The notes under the pieces were generated by a model. It was not told the origin of the DNA. It saw only the letters and a list, made by a program, of their open reading frames with translations, and made no database searches. This document shows, piece by piece, positions 1 to 8,317 of a DNA stretch of 21,884 bases; position 1 is the stretch's first letter, and every line of letters begins with the position of its first letter. The DNA lies in contig CAZPCV010000024.1 in assembly GCA_964585245.1 (NCBI GenBank), forward strand, positions 1 through 21,884, given 5' to 3'. The DNA comes from CAZEDL01 sp964585245. GTDB taxonomy: Bacteria > Patescibacteriota > Patescibacteriia > Magasanikbacterales > GWA2-37-8. The translations under genes and the position numbers were made by a program.

Positions 1-2396
1 GCCTTGGTATTCAGGCCTTCCATCCGCGTCTGGTCGAAGGTAAAGCCATCCAGCTTCACCCGCTCACCTGTACCGCGTTCAACGCCGACTTCGATGGTGA
101 CCAGATGGCTGTCCACCTGCCACTCACGGCCGGAGCCCGGTTTGAAGCCGAAAATTTAATGGCTTCCGAAAAAAATCTTTTGAAACCAGCTACCGGCGAC
201 CCGGTTATTACGCCAAAGCAGGATATCGTATTGGGGTGTTTCTATCTGACTCATTATAATATTAATGATACCGCCCCAGTCACGAAGTTCTTTGGATCTG
301 AAAAAGAAGCCAAGCTGGCCTACAAGAGCCGCCGCATTACGCTGCATGAACGTATTAAGGTTCGTTTTGAAAGCCGTGTGAAATTCCCCGAGGATACCCC
401 AGTCATGATCGAAACATCTGTCGGACGCATCTTCTTCAATGAAATCATTCCGGACAAACTGCCGTACTATAATGATGGTGTGAACGTAAAAAAATTAGGT
501 GCAATTATCCGTCGCTGTCTCGAATTATACGATCAGCAGACGACTGCAATTTTACTTGATGATATCAAAAATCTCGGCTATCGCTATGTCACCAAATCCG
601 GCTACTCGCTGGGTATGGATGACTTCCCGAAGATCGTCGAAAAACCAGAATTAATCAAAGCCGGTGACGAAAAAATTCGCGAAATGGAAAGTCAGTTCCA
701 GGAAGGTCTCTTGACCCAGGCCGAGCGTCACTCAGCTATTCTCGAAATTTGGACCGAAACCAAAGATAAAATCATGGCCAACAACCAGGCCATTCTCGAT
801 AAAAATGGCCCTGTCTTCGCCATGATCGATTCTGGTGCGCGAGGTACCTATGGACAGCTCGGCCAGGTCATGGGCATGAAAGGTCTCGTGGTGTCCCCGT
901 CCGGTGATATTATCGAGCTTCCTATTAAGGGCAACTTCAAAGAAGGTTTCAATGTACTCGAATTCTTCATCTCCAGTCACGGTACGCGTAAAGGGTTATC
1001 CGATACCGCTCTACGTACCGCGAATGCCGGGTACCTTACCCGTCGTTTGGTGGATGTATCGCAAGATGTCGTCGTGATCGAAGAAGATTGTGGAGATACG
1101 AATGGCGAAGTCTTCACGGTAGAACAATCCAAAGAAATGGGTGAAAAATTATCCAGTCGCGTCTTCGGTCGTTACCTGGTTTCTGATTTGAAAGCGGGTA
1201 ATAAAGTCCTGGTAAAAGCCGGTGAAGCCATTGACGATCAGGCCGCCCGCCAAATAGATGAATTGAATGTGCCTGCTGTACACGTGCGCAGTCTCTTGCA
1301 ATGCCGCTTGCCCAAGGGCGTCTGTCGCCAGTGTTATGGCTTTGATTTGTCGCAAAATAAACCGGTAGAATTCGGCAATGCGGTCGGTGTTATCGCCGCG
1401 CAAAGTATTGGTGAACCGGGTACCCAGCTTACTCTGCGTACCTTCCACTCTGGTGGTGTCGCCGGAGGCGATATTACCCAAGGCTTGCCACGTGTAGAAG
1501 AATTGTTCGAAGTCCGCACTCCGAAGCACCAAGCCTTCTTGGCTCGCGTCGCTGGTAAGATCGAAATTGAAGATGCCGACGGTAAAATTGTCATCGCCCC
1601 AAGTGGCAAAAAAGTTTTCGAAGGCCGCAGTGGTCAAAAGATCGTACGCGTGCATTTTGAAGGGATGGAAGAAATGAAGATAAAATGTAAATCGAGTGAT
1701 GAGATCGTAGTCAAAGATGGTGATCATGTCGAAGCCGAAGCGCTCCTCGTTGTACGCGGTGCCTCGGGCGAAGAGATTAAAGCCAAGTATTCCGGTCAGG
1801 TCAAAGTTACCAAAAATCAGGTCAGTCTGAGCTACGAAGGTCCGCGCGTGCATGAACATATCGTGCCGATGGGCTATAAGATCTATGTAAAGAATGGCGA
1901 TATGGTAAATGCTGGTGATCGCCTCACTGATGGCAGTATCAATTTGCAAGAATTATTTGAACTCAAAGGCCGCCCGGCGGTGCAACGCTACATCTTGGAA
2001 GAAGTCCAGAATATTTATTCTTCCCAAGGTCAGAAAGTAAACGACAAGCACGTTGAACTGATTATTCGCCAGATGTTTAGCCGTGTGTATATCGAAGATG
2101 CCGGCGAAACCGAACTCTTGCCTGGTGAAGTGGTCGAAAAAGCCCAGCTTGAATTCGCCAATCGTGCCACCAAGAAAAATGGCGGCAAATTAGCCACTGG
2201 CCGTGAATTATTGCTCGGCGTCAGTAAAGTTGCGCTCTCGACCCAAAGCTTCCTCTCGGCCGCGTCGTTCCAGGAAACGGCCAGAGTGCTTATCAACACA
2301 GCGACTACCGGTAAGATGGACTACCTCGACGGTCTCAAAGAAAATGTTATTATCGGTCGCCTCATCCCGGTCGGTACTGGTTATAAACAACCATAA
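1..2396 (+). CDS. rpoC: DNA-directed RNA polymerase subunit beta', C-terminal part
   Basis: This is the catalytic largest subunit of bacterial RNA polymerase, truncated by the left window edge; the frame is open from base 3, leaving about 797 residues. The visible part begins just before the Mg-binding motif NADFDGDQMAVH (about 84-120), whose three aspartates hold the catalytic metal. The second zinc site is intact: one Cys in EEDCGD (about 1081-1098), then Cys-x6-Cys-x2-Cys in CRLPKGVCRQC (about 1300-1335). The trigger loop (AAQSIGEPGTQLTLRTF, about 1390-1450) runs straight into HSGGVAGGDITQGLPRV, so the large insertion present there in E. coli is absent. The C-terminal end (GVSKVALSTQSFLSAASFQE, then GLKENVIIGRLIPVGTG) is complete. 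The in-frame ATG at 105 is internal and is not the start. A strong terminator follows 14 bases after the stop codon. Identification is secure. Confidence 0.98.
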   Translation, partial: LGIQAFHPRLVEGKAIQLHPLTCTAFNADFDGDQMAVHLPLTAGARFEAENLMASEKNLLKPATGDPVITPKQDIVLGCFYLTHYNINDTAPVTKFFGSEKEAKLAYKSRRITLHERIKVRFESRVKFPEDTPVMIETSVGRIFFNEIIPDKLPYYNDGVNVKKLGAIIRRCLELYDQQTTAILLDDIKNLGYRYVTKSGYSLGMDDFPKIVEKPELIKAGDEKIREMESQFQEGLLTQAERHSAILEIWTETKDKIMANNQAILDKNGPVFAMIDSGARGTYGQLGQVMGMKGLVVSPSGDIIELPIKGNFKEGFNVLEFFISSHGTRKGLSDTALRTANAGYLTRRLVDVSQDVVVIEEDCGDTNGEVFTVEQSKEMGEKLSSRVFGRYLVSDLKAGNKVLVKAGEAIDDQAARQIDELNVPAVHVRSLLQCRLPKGVCRQCYGFDLSQNKPVEFGNAVGVIAAQSIGEPGTQLTLRTFHSGGVAGGDITQGLPRVEELFEVRTPKHQAFLARVAGKIEIEDADGKIVIAPSGKKVFEGRSGQKIVRVHFEGMEEMKIKCKSSDEIVVKDGDHVEAEALLVVRGASGEEIKAKYSGQVKVTKNQVSLSYEGPRVHEHIVPMGYKIYVKNGDMVNAGDRLTDGSINLQELFELKGRPAVQRYILEEVQNIYSSQGQKVNDKHVELIIRQMFSRVYIEDAGETELLPGEVVEKAQLEFANRATKKNGGKLATGRELLLGVSKVALSTQSFLSAASFQETARVLINTATTGKMDYLDGLKENVIIGRLIPVGTGYKQP

Positions 2397-2410
2397 GTGT
2401 AATAGTGCTC

Positions 2411-2443
2411 AAACAATCCCGACTCAGTCGGGATTGTTTTTTT
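2411..2443 (+). terminator. Intrinsic terminator of rpoC
   Basis: A perfect 13-bp stem (AAACAATCCCGAC at 2411-2423 paired with 2427-2439) closes a 3-base TCA loop. A run of seven T at 2437-2443 follows, partly inside the right arm. It starts 14 bases after the rpoC stop and so should end the rpoC transcript. It is the only strong terminator I found in the window. Confidence 0.93.
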
Positions 2444-2458
2444 ATCAGGCCGTGATAC

Positions 2459-2473
2459 AGTAAGTAAGTTACT
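2459..2473. repeat. Short inverted repeat before the secreted-protein gene
   Basis: AGTAA (2459-2463), spacer GTAAG and TTACT (2469-2473) form a 5-bp inverted repeat in the 41-base gap between the rpoC terminator and the ATG at 2485. The next transcript should start in this gap, so it could be a regulator half-site pair, but no convincing -35/-10 pair is visible. It is short enough to be chance. Confidence 0.3.
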
Positions 2474-2484
2474 AAAATGTATAT

Positions 2485-4257
2485 ATGCCATTTTTACATC
2501 CCACATCCAATTCTCGCGCCAAAATTTTCGGACTCAGCCTGCTCGCCTTGTTGTTAGTAGGGGGAGGAGTTTCAGTGGGGTATTATCTGGCCAAGCCTCC
2601 GGATTCTCCGGTGCCCCCTGCTCTAAACGATACACTGCCACTCCCTAATACGGTGCCTAGCAGCACTCCAGTCACGGCCGAGCCTGTTAACCCTTCATCC
2701 TCTAGTACACTCGCGACTATAATTTCGAAAGAGAGTAGTTTGCCAACCGGCATTGCCTCGGCTATCACGTGGAATGAACGCCGGGAGATTCCTCGGTTGG
2801 GCTGGCTGGGGGTTAGCACTGATACCGGGGTAAAAAGTGATTACGACACTGCTGCGCATTATTACCAGATCGGCTCCTTTACCTATGAAGGAAAAACCGG
2901 GCGCGTGGTACTACTGCAAACGCCTCCCGAAGGGCCTGGTGACGATATCTGGTATCGGTTTATTGAATATAATGATCAGATTGTGCTGTTAGGCAATTAT
3001 TCCAGCTACCGCTATCAGTATTTTGATTCTCAACAAGAGAATGGAAGCGTTTTTAAAGTGTGGTCCAGTGCCTTTGCGGGTAAGCTCTCGGTAGATAACC
3101 AACTAAGAATTCCCGCCCTAGATTTTCCCGAAAAATTAACCGGTCCTGCGGTGCGTCAAACGCTGATGCGGCAACAATCCTTGCCTTTCCGTGCCTTGTA
3201 CGAGCCAGGTAACGACGAAATTATCTTTACCGATACTCAATTTGGGGCAGTGCGCCATGCTACGTCTACTGGCGGTTTTTATCTCACGAGTGTCGACGGG
3301 TTTGCGGTGAATTACGCCTTTAATCCCATCCCGGAAGTGTTGAATGAGAAGGGAGTGCCAGCTATTACGTGGTCAGATGCTATCGTTCGTACCGACGATT
3401 ATGCGTATACTGATTTTGGCGGCTGCGGCTCGACTAATTACGCGGCTGTGATAGAGCCTGCCGCCATACGTATTACTACTGATTTGACAGCGGTGGGGAC
3501 CACGCGGGCAGGGTTCACTATGTATGAATTAAAAGATCCGAATCATTCATTGTTGAAAAATGTTTACGAGAATCAGTATTCGGTCTCCGAGCCTGGCGCA
3601 AAACTATCATATGAAAAGTTTGTCGCCGCAAAACCTTTGCTGTTCTTTGTTGATCCGTTCAATCGTCTAATAAAATTACAAAATCGGCGTTTTATTCCGG
3701 CGGTAGAATGTGGCAAGCCGGTCATTTACCTCTATCCAGAAAAAACGGAAGCGGTAGAAGTAAAAGTCGCTCCGCAAGGTGGCCTTAGCTATAGCGATCC
3801 AGTCTATGGAAATGGTTGGAGTGTGGTGGCCCAGCCGTCTGGCAAACTGATTGAGAAATCTTCGGGCAAAACGTATCCCTATCTATTTTGGGAAGGCCGC
3901 GGCGGCTTGTACGAAACTCCCACACGTGGATTTGTGGTGCCTCGGAACGAAGTTGAATCGACGTTGCGGCAAAAATTAGCCGTGTTAGGGTTGAATACTC
4001 AAGAAACATCGGACTTTTTGGAATTTTGGCTACCGCGTATGCAAGAAAAGCCCTATTATTTCATCACGTTTCTAGGCACGCAACAAATGAACGCGTTGGC
4101 GCCACTTGCCATCTCGCCCAAGCCGGACACGATTTTCCGTATTTTGATGGATTTTACACCGCTCGATCGGCCGTTCGCCGTGGAGCCATTGCCTTTGGGC
4201 AAAACGCCGGCGCGTAAAGGATTTACCGTGGTGGAATGGGGCGGCGTGCTGCGTTAA
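2485..4257 (+). CDS. Membrane-anchored secreted protein with a CGKPVIYLYP motif, unknown function
   Basis: A 590-residue protein built for export. It has a short positively charged N-terminus, one hydrophobic segment (about residues 14-35) and no obvious cleavage site, so it is probably anchored. A Pro/Ser/Thr-rich linker (about 37-75) follows, then a large domain rich in Tyr, Trp and Gly that looks extracellular. There are only two cysteines, C314 (in GGCGS) and C409, which could form a disulfide. C409 starts the motif CGKPVIYLYPEK (409-420), which leads into a beta-rich stretch. I recall this motif from uncharacterised secreted proteins in several bacteria, but I cannot assign an activity. 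The start at 2485 is the first in-frame ATG after the rpoC terminator and directly precedes the hydrophobic segment. The gene opens an envelope-related block with the two genes downstream. Confidence 0.85.
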   Translation: MPFLHPTSNSRAKIFGLSLLALLLVGGGVSVGYYLAKPPDSPVPPALNDTLPLPNTVPSSTPVTAEPVNPSSSSTLATIISKESSLPTGIASAITWNERREIPRLGWLGVSTDTGVKSDYDTAAHYYQIGSFTYEGKTGRVVLLQTPPEGPGDDIWYRFIEYNDQIVLLGNYSSYRYQYFDSQQENGSVFKVWSSAFAGKLSVDNQLRIPALDFPEKLTGPAVRQTLMRQQSLPFRALYEPGNDEIIFTDTQFGAVRHATSTGGFYLTSVDGFAVNYAFNPIPEVLNEKGVPAITWSDAIVRTDDYAYTDFGGCGSTNYAAVIEPAAIRITTDLTAVGTTRAGFTMYELKDPNHSLLKNVYENQYSVSEPGAKLSYEKFVAAKPLLFFVDPFNRLIKLQNRRFIPAVECGKPVIYLYPEKTEAVEVKVAPQGGLSYSDPVYGNGWSVVAQPSGKLIEKSSGKTYPYLFWEGRGGLYETPTRGFVVPRNEVESTLRQKLAVLGLNTQETSDFLEFWLPRMQEKPYYFITFLGTQQMNALAPLAISPKPDTIFRILMDFTPLDRPFAVEPLPLGKTPARKGFTVVEWGGVLR

Positions 4258-4293
4258 TTGCTGATTTTCTGAACTAAAAATAGCCTGGTCGTT

Positions 4294-5277
4294 ATGACGC
4301 GACCGCAACATTCCCTAATCGATTGGCGGGTTGCTTCGGCGCTTATTTCGCGTTACGATAGTTTCCCTTCTGCCCATTTAATGCTGCGCCCCGGCTATAG
4401 ATATTACGTTAGTAAGGAAAAAAATTGCGTCTTGGCTTACACCTACAGTCTTGGTTGTGCCGTGATTTTTGGCGATCCAATTGGTGCTCCGTCTGCTGTT
4501 GAGTCAAATGTGAAAGAGTTCTTGGCCGCTATGCGGCAGAAAAAGAAAATAGTCGTGTTTTATTACGCGACCGAAACCTGTCTGGACTTGTATAAAAAAT
4601 TAGGTTACCAGCACTTCGCTTTGGGGTCCGATGCGATAGTTAAACTGTCTCGTTTTAATCTGGCAGGAAAAAATGCGAAAACCTTGCGCAATAATCTTTC
4701 TGTCATCCGTCAAAAAGAGATCGTGTGGGAATGGAAAGCGCTAGCTACGGTTTCACAGGAACGACTATACCAAGTAGGTGCGCTCTATGCACTGTGGCAA
4801 TCACATCACCTGGCTCCGCCCCTAAAAAATCACTACTATCCCTGGCACCCCGAGGCAGAGGGGGAGTTATTGACAGCTACTACAGAAGGACAGTTAATCG
4901 GTGCGTTTACCTTTTTCCCTTATAATCAACAGAGAGGTCTGGTACTTGATTTGATGCTTCGTCACCCAACAGCGCCGCGCGGCTTGGTAGAAGCGGGAAT
5001 TGTAAAAGCGTTCGACCATGCTGCCGCCAAGGGTGTAAAAGAGGTAAGTCTAGGGTTTGTTGGCAATATTGTTACGACATCTTCTTCCGAGTTGTCGGGT
5101 GCAATTGAAAAGGCTCTGGGGTGGTGGTATCTAAACATGAACCAGTTGTACAAATTTAAACAATTAAAGACATTTAAAGCGAAATTTAATCCAGAATGGC
5201 GCAGTAGGTTTTTGGTATATGAAAAATCAGTCGATTTGCCTCGCGTGATGGCGGCGGTACTTAAGGAGCAGTTTTAG
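4294..5277 (+). CDS. Stand-alone MprF-type C-terminal domain protein (DUF2156, LPG_synthase_C-like)
   Basis: A soluble 327-residue protein resembling the cytosolic transferase domain of phosphatidylglycerol lysyltransferases (MprF), which moves an amino acid from aminoacyl-tRNA to a membrane lipid. Family-like stretches are FGDPIGAP near residue 65, FYYATET followed by LYKKLGY near 90-105, a GSDAIVKLSRFNLAGKNAKT segment near 112-131, and a C-terminal YKFKQLKTFKAKFNPEWRSR segment that matches the usual end of the fold (paired GNAT domains). No transmembrane helices precede it, so it lacks the flippase half of MprF. It lies 36 bases after an anchored surface protein and 12 bases before a membrane-anchored CapA-type protein, which fits a role in envelope modification. 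The substrate (lipid or other acceptor) cannot be read from the sequence. The ATG at 4294 is preceded by GTT and has no Shine-Dalgarno sequence. Confidence 0.75.
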   Translation: MTRPQHSLIDWRVASALISRYDSFPSAHLMLRPGYRYYVSKEKNCVLAYTYSLGCAVIFGDPIGAPSAVESNVKEFLAAMRQKKKIVVFYYATETCLDLYKKLGYQHFALGSDAIVKLSRFNLAGKNAKTLRNNLSVIRQKEIVWEWKALATVSQERLYQVGALYALWQSHHLAPPLKNHYYPWHPEAEGELLTATTEGQLIGAFTFFPYNQQRGLVLDLMLRHPTAPRGLVEAGIVKAFDHAAAKGVKEVSLGFVGNIVTTSSSELSGAIEKALGWWYLNMNQLYKFKQLKTFKAKFNPEWRSRFLVYEKSVDLPRVMAAVLKEQF

Positions 5278-5289
5278 CGGATTAGTTAT

Positions 5290-7158
5290 ATGGTTGACTC
5301 ACGAAAAAAAATACAAAATTTGTTTATTATATACTTTTTTTTGTTCCTTGGTACAGTGTTAATTGGATTTTTTGGAAGAATATTCATTGAGAATTATACA
5401 AAAAATTCCAACAAACTTTTGTTGTCGGTAAATTCTAAAAAAATTGAAAACAATTTCCACTATTCATACTCACAAAACCCGGATTTTTTTAAACCCTTTT
5501 ATGAATCGGCCACCTCTACCAAAACTATCGAGGGCTCGGTGGTTTCCGCGGTAGTTCCGCATCATTTGGTGGTAGGCCCCTACCTGGCTTCATTTTTCGA
5601 ATCTCTTAAAAAATCACAGCCCAAGCCGCCGGTAGTGGTTCTGTTTGGCCCCAACCATCCGCAGCGCGGGAGTCATAACGTGGTAACGAGCGAATGGAGT
5701 TGGCAAACTCCAGACGGAGAATTAAAAAATGCTACCGACTTGAGCCGGGAGTTGGCCGAAAGTAATCTGGCAGAGTTGGATGAAAAAATAATTGCTACCG
5801 AACACTCTATCGGGGCCCTGACCCCGTTTATAAAACACACCTGGCCGCAAACCGAGCTACTCCCCATTATTATAAAAGAAAACGTTTCCAGTTCGACAAT
5901 TCTCGCCTTGGCAAAAAAATTGACTGAGCTACTCCCCAAGGGTAGTTTGGTGCTCGCCAGTGTGGATTTTTCACACAACCAGCCATTAGAGATAGCGAAC
6001 TGGCATGATGAATTATCACAAGATATCCTGGCGACTGCCACTATCAATCGTTTATCCCGCGCCGAGGTCGACAGCCCGAAAAGTTTAGAATTGCTTTTAA
6101 ATTACAATCGCTTGCGTGGGGCAGAGCAGTTTACGCTTTTTTCGCACACCAATAGTGCTATACTGGCGGGGAATCCCAGACTGCCAGAAACCACCAGTCA
6201 TATCATCGGCTATTTTACCAATGGCTTGCCCAAAGATCAGCCGCTCATCACATTGCAGTTTTTTGGCGATATCATGCTCGATCGCAATGTGGCGAAAGCT
6301 ATGGGGGATAAAGGGTTAGAGTATATTTTTGACCGCATAAAAGGCGCCGAAAATCGGTTTTTTAATGGGGTTGATTTGTTTGTGGCCAATCTTGAAGGCC
6401 CATTCGCGCCCACCCGTGTTCCGACCACCAAATCAATTGCGTTTCGTTTCGATCCGGTCCTGGCGCCGCAGTTAAAACAATACAATTTTGACGTGGTCAG
6501 CCTCGCCAACAATCATTCCCTCGACATGGGCTGGGCCAATGTTGATTTTACGGAAAAATTAGTAGACAGTGTGGGAATTGCCCATTTTGGTAATCAGATT
6601 CGTGATACGAAAGAATATTCGTTACTCAAAAATGTGCCCGGAACCAGCGAGCAAGTGGGTTTTGTGGGGCTTAACACTACCGATCACCCCTTGGATTTAG
6701 CGGCGGTAAGCACCACCCTCGGTAGTTTAAAAAAGCATACCAAAAATATTGTGGCGTTCCTGCATTGGGGCAACGAGTATCAATCACATTCTAATTCGTC
6801 TCAGCAAGAATTGGCTCATTGGTTAATTGATAACGGCGTCACCGCTGTAATTGGTGCGCATCCGCATGTAGTACAAGAGGTAGAACTATACAAAGATAAG
6901 CCAATTTTTTATTCTTTGGGCAATTTTATCTTTGATCAATATTTTTCGAAAGAAACGCAAGAAGGCCTGAGTGTCGGCTTGACGATTCAAGCTGGACAAG
7001 TTAAAAGTATAGCTATATTCCCATTACATTCTAACAACTCACAGCCGCAACTCATGCGCGGTAAACAACGGGAAAATTTTATAGACTGGCTGAAAAAAAA
7101 TAGTTCTTTGCCCAGAATTAATTTTCCAGAACAGTCGATATTCAATTACTATTTGTAG
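5290..7158 (+). CDS. Membrane-anchored fusion of a Memo-family domain and a CapA-family domain
   Basis: A 622-residue two-domain protein. Residues 11-34 form one membrane helix; a charged linker follows. Residues about 84-311 match the Memo family (AmmeMemoRadiSam protein B, a LigB-dioxygenase-like fold), with likely metal-site residues H91/H92 (VVPHH), H123 (FGPNH) and D226/H229 (SVDFSH). Residues about 318-575 match the CapA/PGA_cap metallophosphoesterase-like family: FGDIMLDR (325-332), NLEGP (367-371), LANNHSLD (405-412), LHWGNEY (491-497), GAHPHVVQ (522-529) and YSLGNFIFDQ (541-550). CapA proteins are linked to poly-gamma-glutamate capsule work. The protein contains no cysteine at all, so the Cys that is part of the Memo site in characterised members is missing. 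That fits life outside the membrane. No AMMECR1 or radical-SAM partner is nearby. Domain calls are firm; the reaction is unknown. Confidence 0.88.
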   Translation: MVDSRKKIQNLFIIYFFLFLGTVLIGFFGRIFIENYTKNSNKLLLSVNSKKIENNFHYSYSQNPDFFKPFYESATSTKTIEGSVVSAVVPHHLVVGPYLASFFESLKKSQPKPPVVVLFGPNHPQRGSHNVVTSEWSWQTPDGELKNATDLSRELAESNLAELDEKIIATEHSIGALTPFIKHTWPQTELLPIIIKENVSSSTILALAKKLTELLPKGSLVLASVDFSHNQPLEIANWHDELSQDILATATINRLSRAEVDSPKSLELLLNYNRLRGAEQFTLFSHTNSAILAGNPRLPETTSHIIGYFTNGLPKDQPLITLQFFGDIMLDRNVAKAMGDKGLEYIFDRIKGAENRFFNGVDLFVANLEGPFAPTRVPTTKSIAFRFDPVLAPQLKQYNFDVVSLANNHSLDMGWANVDFTEKLVDSVGIAHFGNQIRDTKEYSLLKNVPGTSEQVGFVGLNTTDHPLDLAAVSTTLGSLKKHTKNIVAFLHWGNEYQSHSNSSQQELAHWLIDNGVTAVIGAHPHVVQEVELYKDKPIFYSLGNFIFDQYFSKETQEGLSVGLTIQAGQVKSIAIFPLHSNNSQPQLMRGKQRENFIDWLKKNSSLPRINFPEQSIFNYYL

Positions 7159-7163
7159 CTAGT

Positions 7164-7562
7164 ATGTCACGAAGCCAAGACAGTGCTCCGAACAGAATGG
7201 ATCTAGACAAGAGTGTTTATTTTCCACCTAAAGAATTTGAACGTGCCGATACGGAAGTGTTTTTGAGGGATACAGCAGTAACTCCTTTAGATGCGGAGGG
7301 TAATCCGCTACCTTTGCCAGATCCAGAGGAGGATTTGCCAGAAGAGTCAACCATGGGTGTGGGCGAAAAGCGAGTCGATGCTGTTTTTGAGGCTGCGTCT
7401 GCGGAGTTGACAACGAGACAGGCTGATCCAGAAAAAATTGAGAGGCAGATAGCTGATTTAGAACAACAGGGGCTATCTCCTCGAAAAGAATATAATGATG
7501 CGGGAGAATTAATTGGCTGGTCGATACAAAACACAGCACTTCCTGGCAGTGCGATTGATTAA
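7164..7562 (+). CDS. Small acidic protein, unknown
   Basis: A 132-residue protein I do not recognise. It is acidic and has a Pro/Glu/Asp-rich middle (LPLPDPEEDLPEES, about residues 50-63). A likely helical stretch at about 70-105 includes an ADPEKIERQIADLEQQG segment. There is no signal peptide, membrane helix or cysteine. It starts 5 bases after the Memo-CapA stop with an AGT-ATG context and no Shine-Dalgarno sequence, and it ends 31 bases before yebC. The tight spacing and complete frame support a real gene, and the composition suggests a partly disordered cytosolic protein. Confidence 0.6.
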   Translation: MSRSQDSAPNRMDLDKSVYFPPKEFERADTEVFLRDTAVTPLDAEGNPLPLPDPEEDLPEESTMGVGEKRVDAVFEAASAELTTRQADPEKIERQIADLEQQGLSPRKEYNDAGELIGWSIQNTALPGSAID

Positions 7563-7593
7563 ATAAACTCTGTTATTAAAACGTAATAAAAGT

Positions 7594-8316
7594 ATGTCCG
7601 GTCACTCTAAATGGCATAATATCCAAGGGAGGAAAGGTAAACAGGATGCCGTAAAAAGCGGGGTTTTTACCAAGCTGGCCAAAACGATTTCTATTGCTGC
7701 TCAAAAAGGCGGCGATCCGGCGACGAATTTTTCTTTGCGTCTCGCAATCGACAAAGCCAAAGAGTCGAGTATGCCCAAAGACAATATCGACCGGGCCATT
7801 AAACGCGGTACCGGTGAGCTCTCAGACGAAGCCCGCATGGAAGAATTATTGTACGAAGGATTCGGCCCTGGCGGCACCGCTATTTTGGTTAAAGTCGTAA
7901 CTAATAATAAAAATCGTAGTGCTCCGGAAATTAAACATATTTTTTCCGCGCATGGCGGCACTATCGGCGGGCCCGGCAGTGTACAATGGATGTTTGGCGA
8001 ATGGGGGATAGTAGAAGTCAGCAAAGATTATTTCAAAGATGGGCGGCTGGAATTAGAAATGAACATGATCGAAGCCGGAGCCGAAGATATTGCAGATGAA
8101 GCCGAAGGAATAATTATCAAAACCAAAATAGAAAATTTGCAAAAAGTATTACTGGCATTAAAGAATCTCAAGATTGAACCCCTACGTTCTGGTATCGAAT
8201 GGGTGGCCAAAGATTCGGTAGTGGTCAACGATGACGTAGGTGAAAAATTAGCTGGATTGTTTGAAGCGCTCGATGAGCATGATGATGTCGAAGATTATTT
8301 TACGAATGCTGCTTAA
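7594..8316 (+). CDS. yebC: YebC/PmpR family protein (TACO1-like)
   Basis: A full-length (240-residue) member of the YebC family. It is recognised from the N-terminal signature MSGHSKWHNIQGRKGKQDA, the SMPKDNIDRAIKRGTGE helix, the GFGPGGTAILVKVVTNNKNR strand region, and the FSAHGGTIGGPGSVQWMF motif. YebC proteins have been described both as DNA-binding regulators and, more recently, as ribosome-associated factors that help translation through difficult stretches. The sequence does not separate these roles. The family often sits next to ruvC, and here ruvC lies downstream but is separated by about 1.9 kb of unrecognised ORFs. The start is fixed by the conserved MSGHSKWHNI. Confidence 0.96.
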   Translation: MSGHSKWHNIQGRKGKQDAVKSGVFTKLAKTISIAAQKGGDPATNFSLRLAIDKAKESSMPKDNIDRAIKRGTGELSDEARMEELLYEGFGPGGTAILVKVVTNNKNRSAPEIKHIFSAHGGTIGGPGSVQWMFGEWGIVEVSKDYFKDGRLELEMNMIEAGAEDIADEAEGIIIKTKIENLQKVLLALKNLKIEPLRSGIEWVAKDSVVVNDDVGEKLAGLFEALDEHDDVEDYFTNAA

Positions 8317-8317
8317 T

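Noticed and set aside
1149..1949. A 266-codon open frame on the minus strand inside rpoC
   Set aside because: It is fully contained in a strongly conserved rpoC region, and the product shows no family-like features. It is a shadow of rpoC codon bias.
5264..5268. AGGAG as a Shine-Dalgarno for the Memo-CapA gene
   Set aside because: It lies about 21 bases upstream of the ATG, inside the previous gene, too far to set the start.
7228..7539. Minus-strand frames of about 100 codons opposite the small acidic ORF
   Set aside because: Two overlapping antisense frames without recognisable features; the plus-strand frame fits operon direction and spacing better, though none has known homologues by eye.
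7555..7579. Possible promoter for yebC (TTGATT and TATTAA with a preceding TGT)
   Set aside because: The spacing between the hexamers is only 13 bases and the region is A/T-rich, so the match is not better than chance.
8261..8317. Longer N-terminus for the gene after yebC, starting inside yebC
   Set aside because: It would overlap 56 bases of a conserved gene and reads as a low-complexity Met/Ser run; the ATG at 8318 fits the local start pattern.
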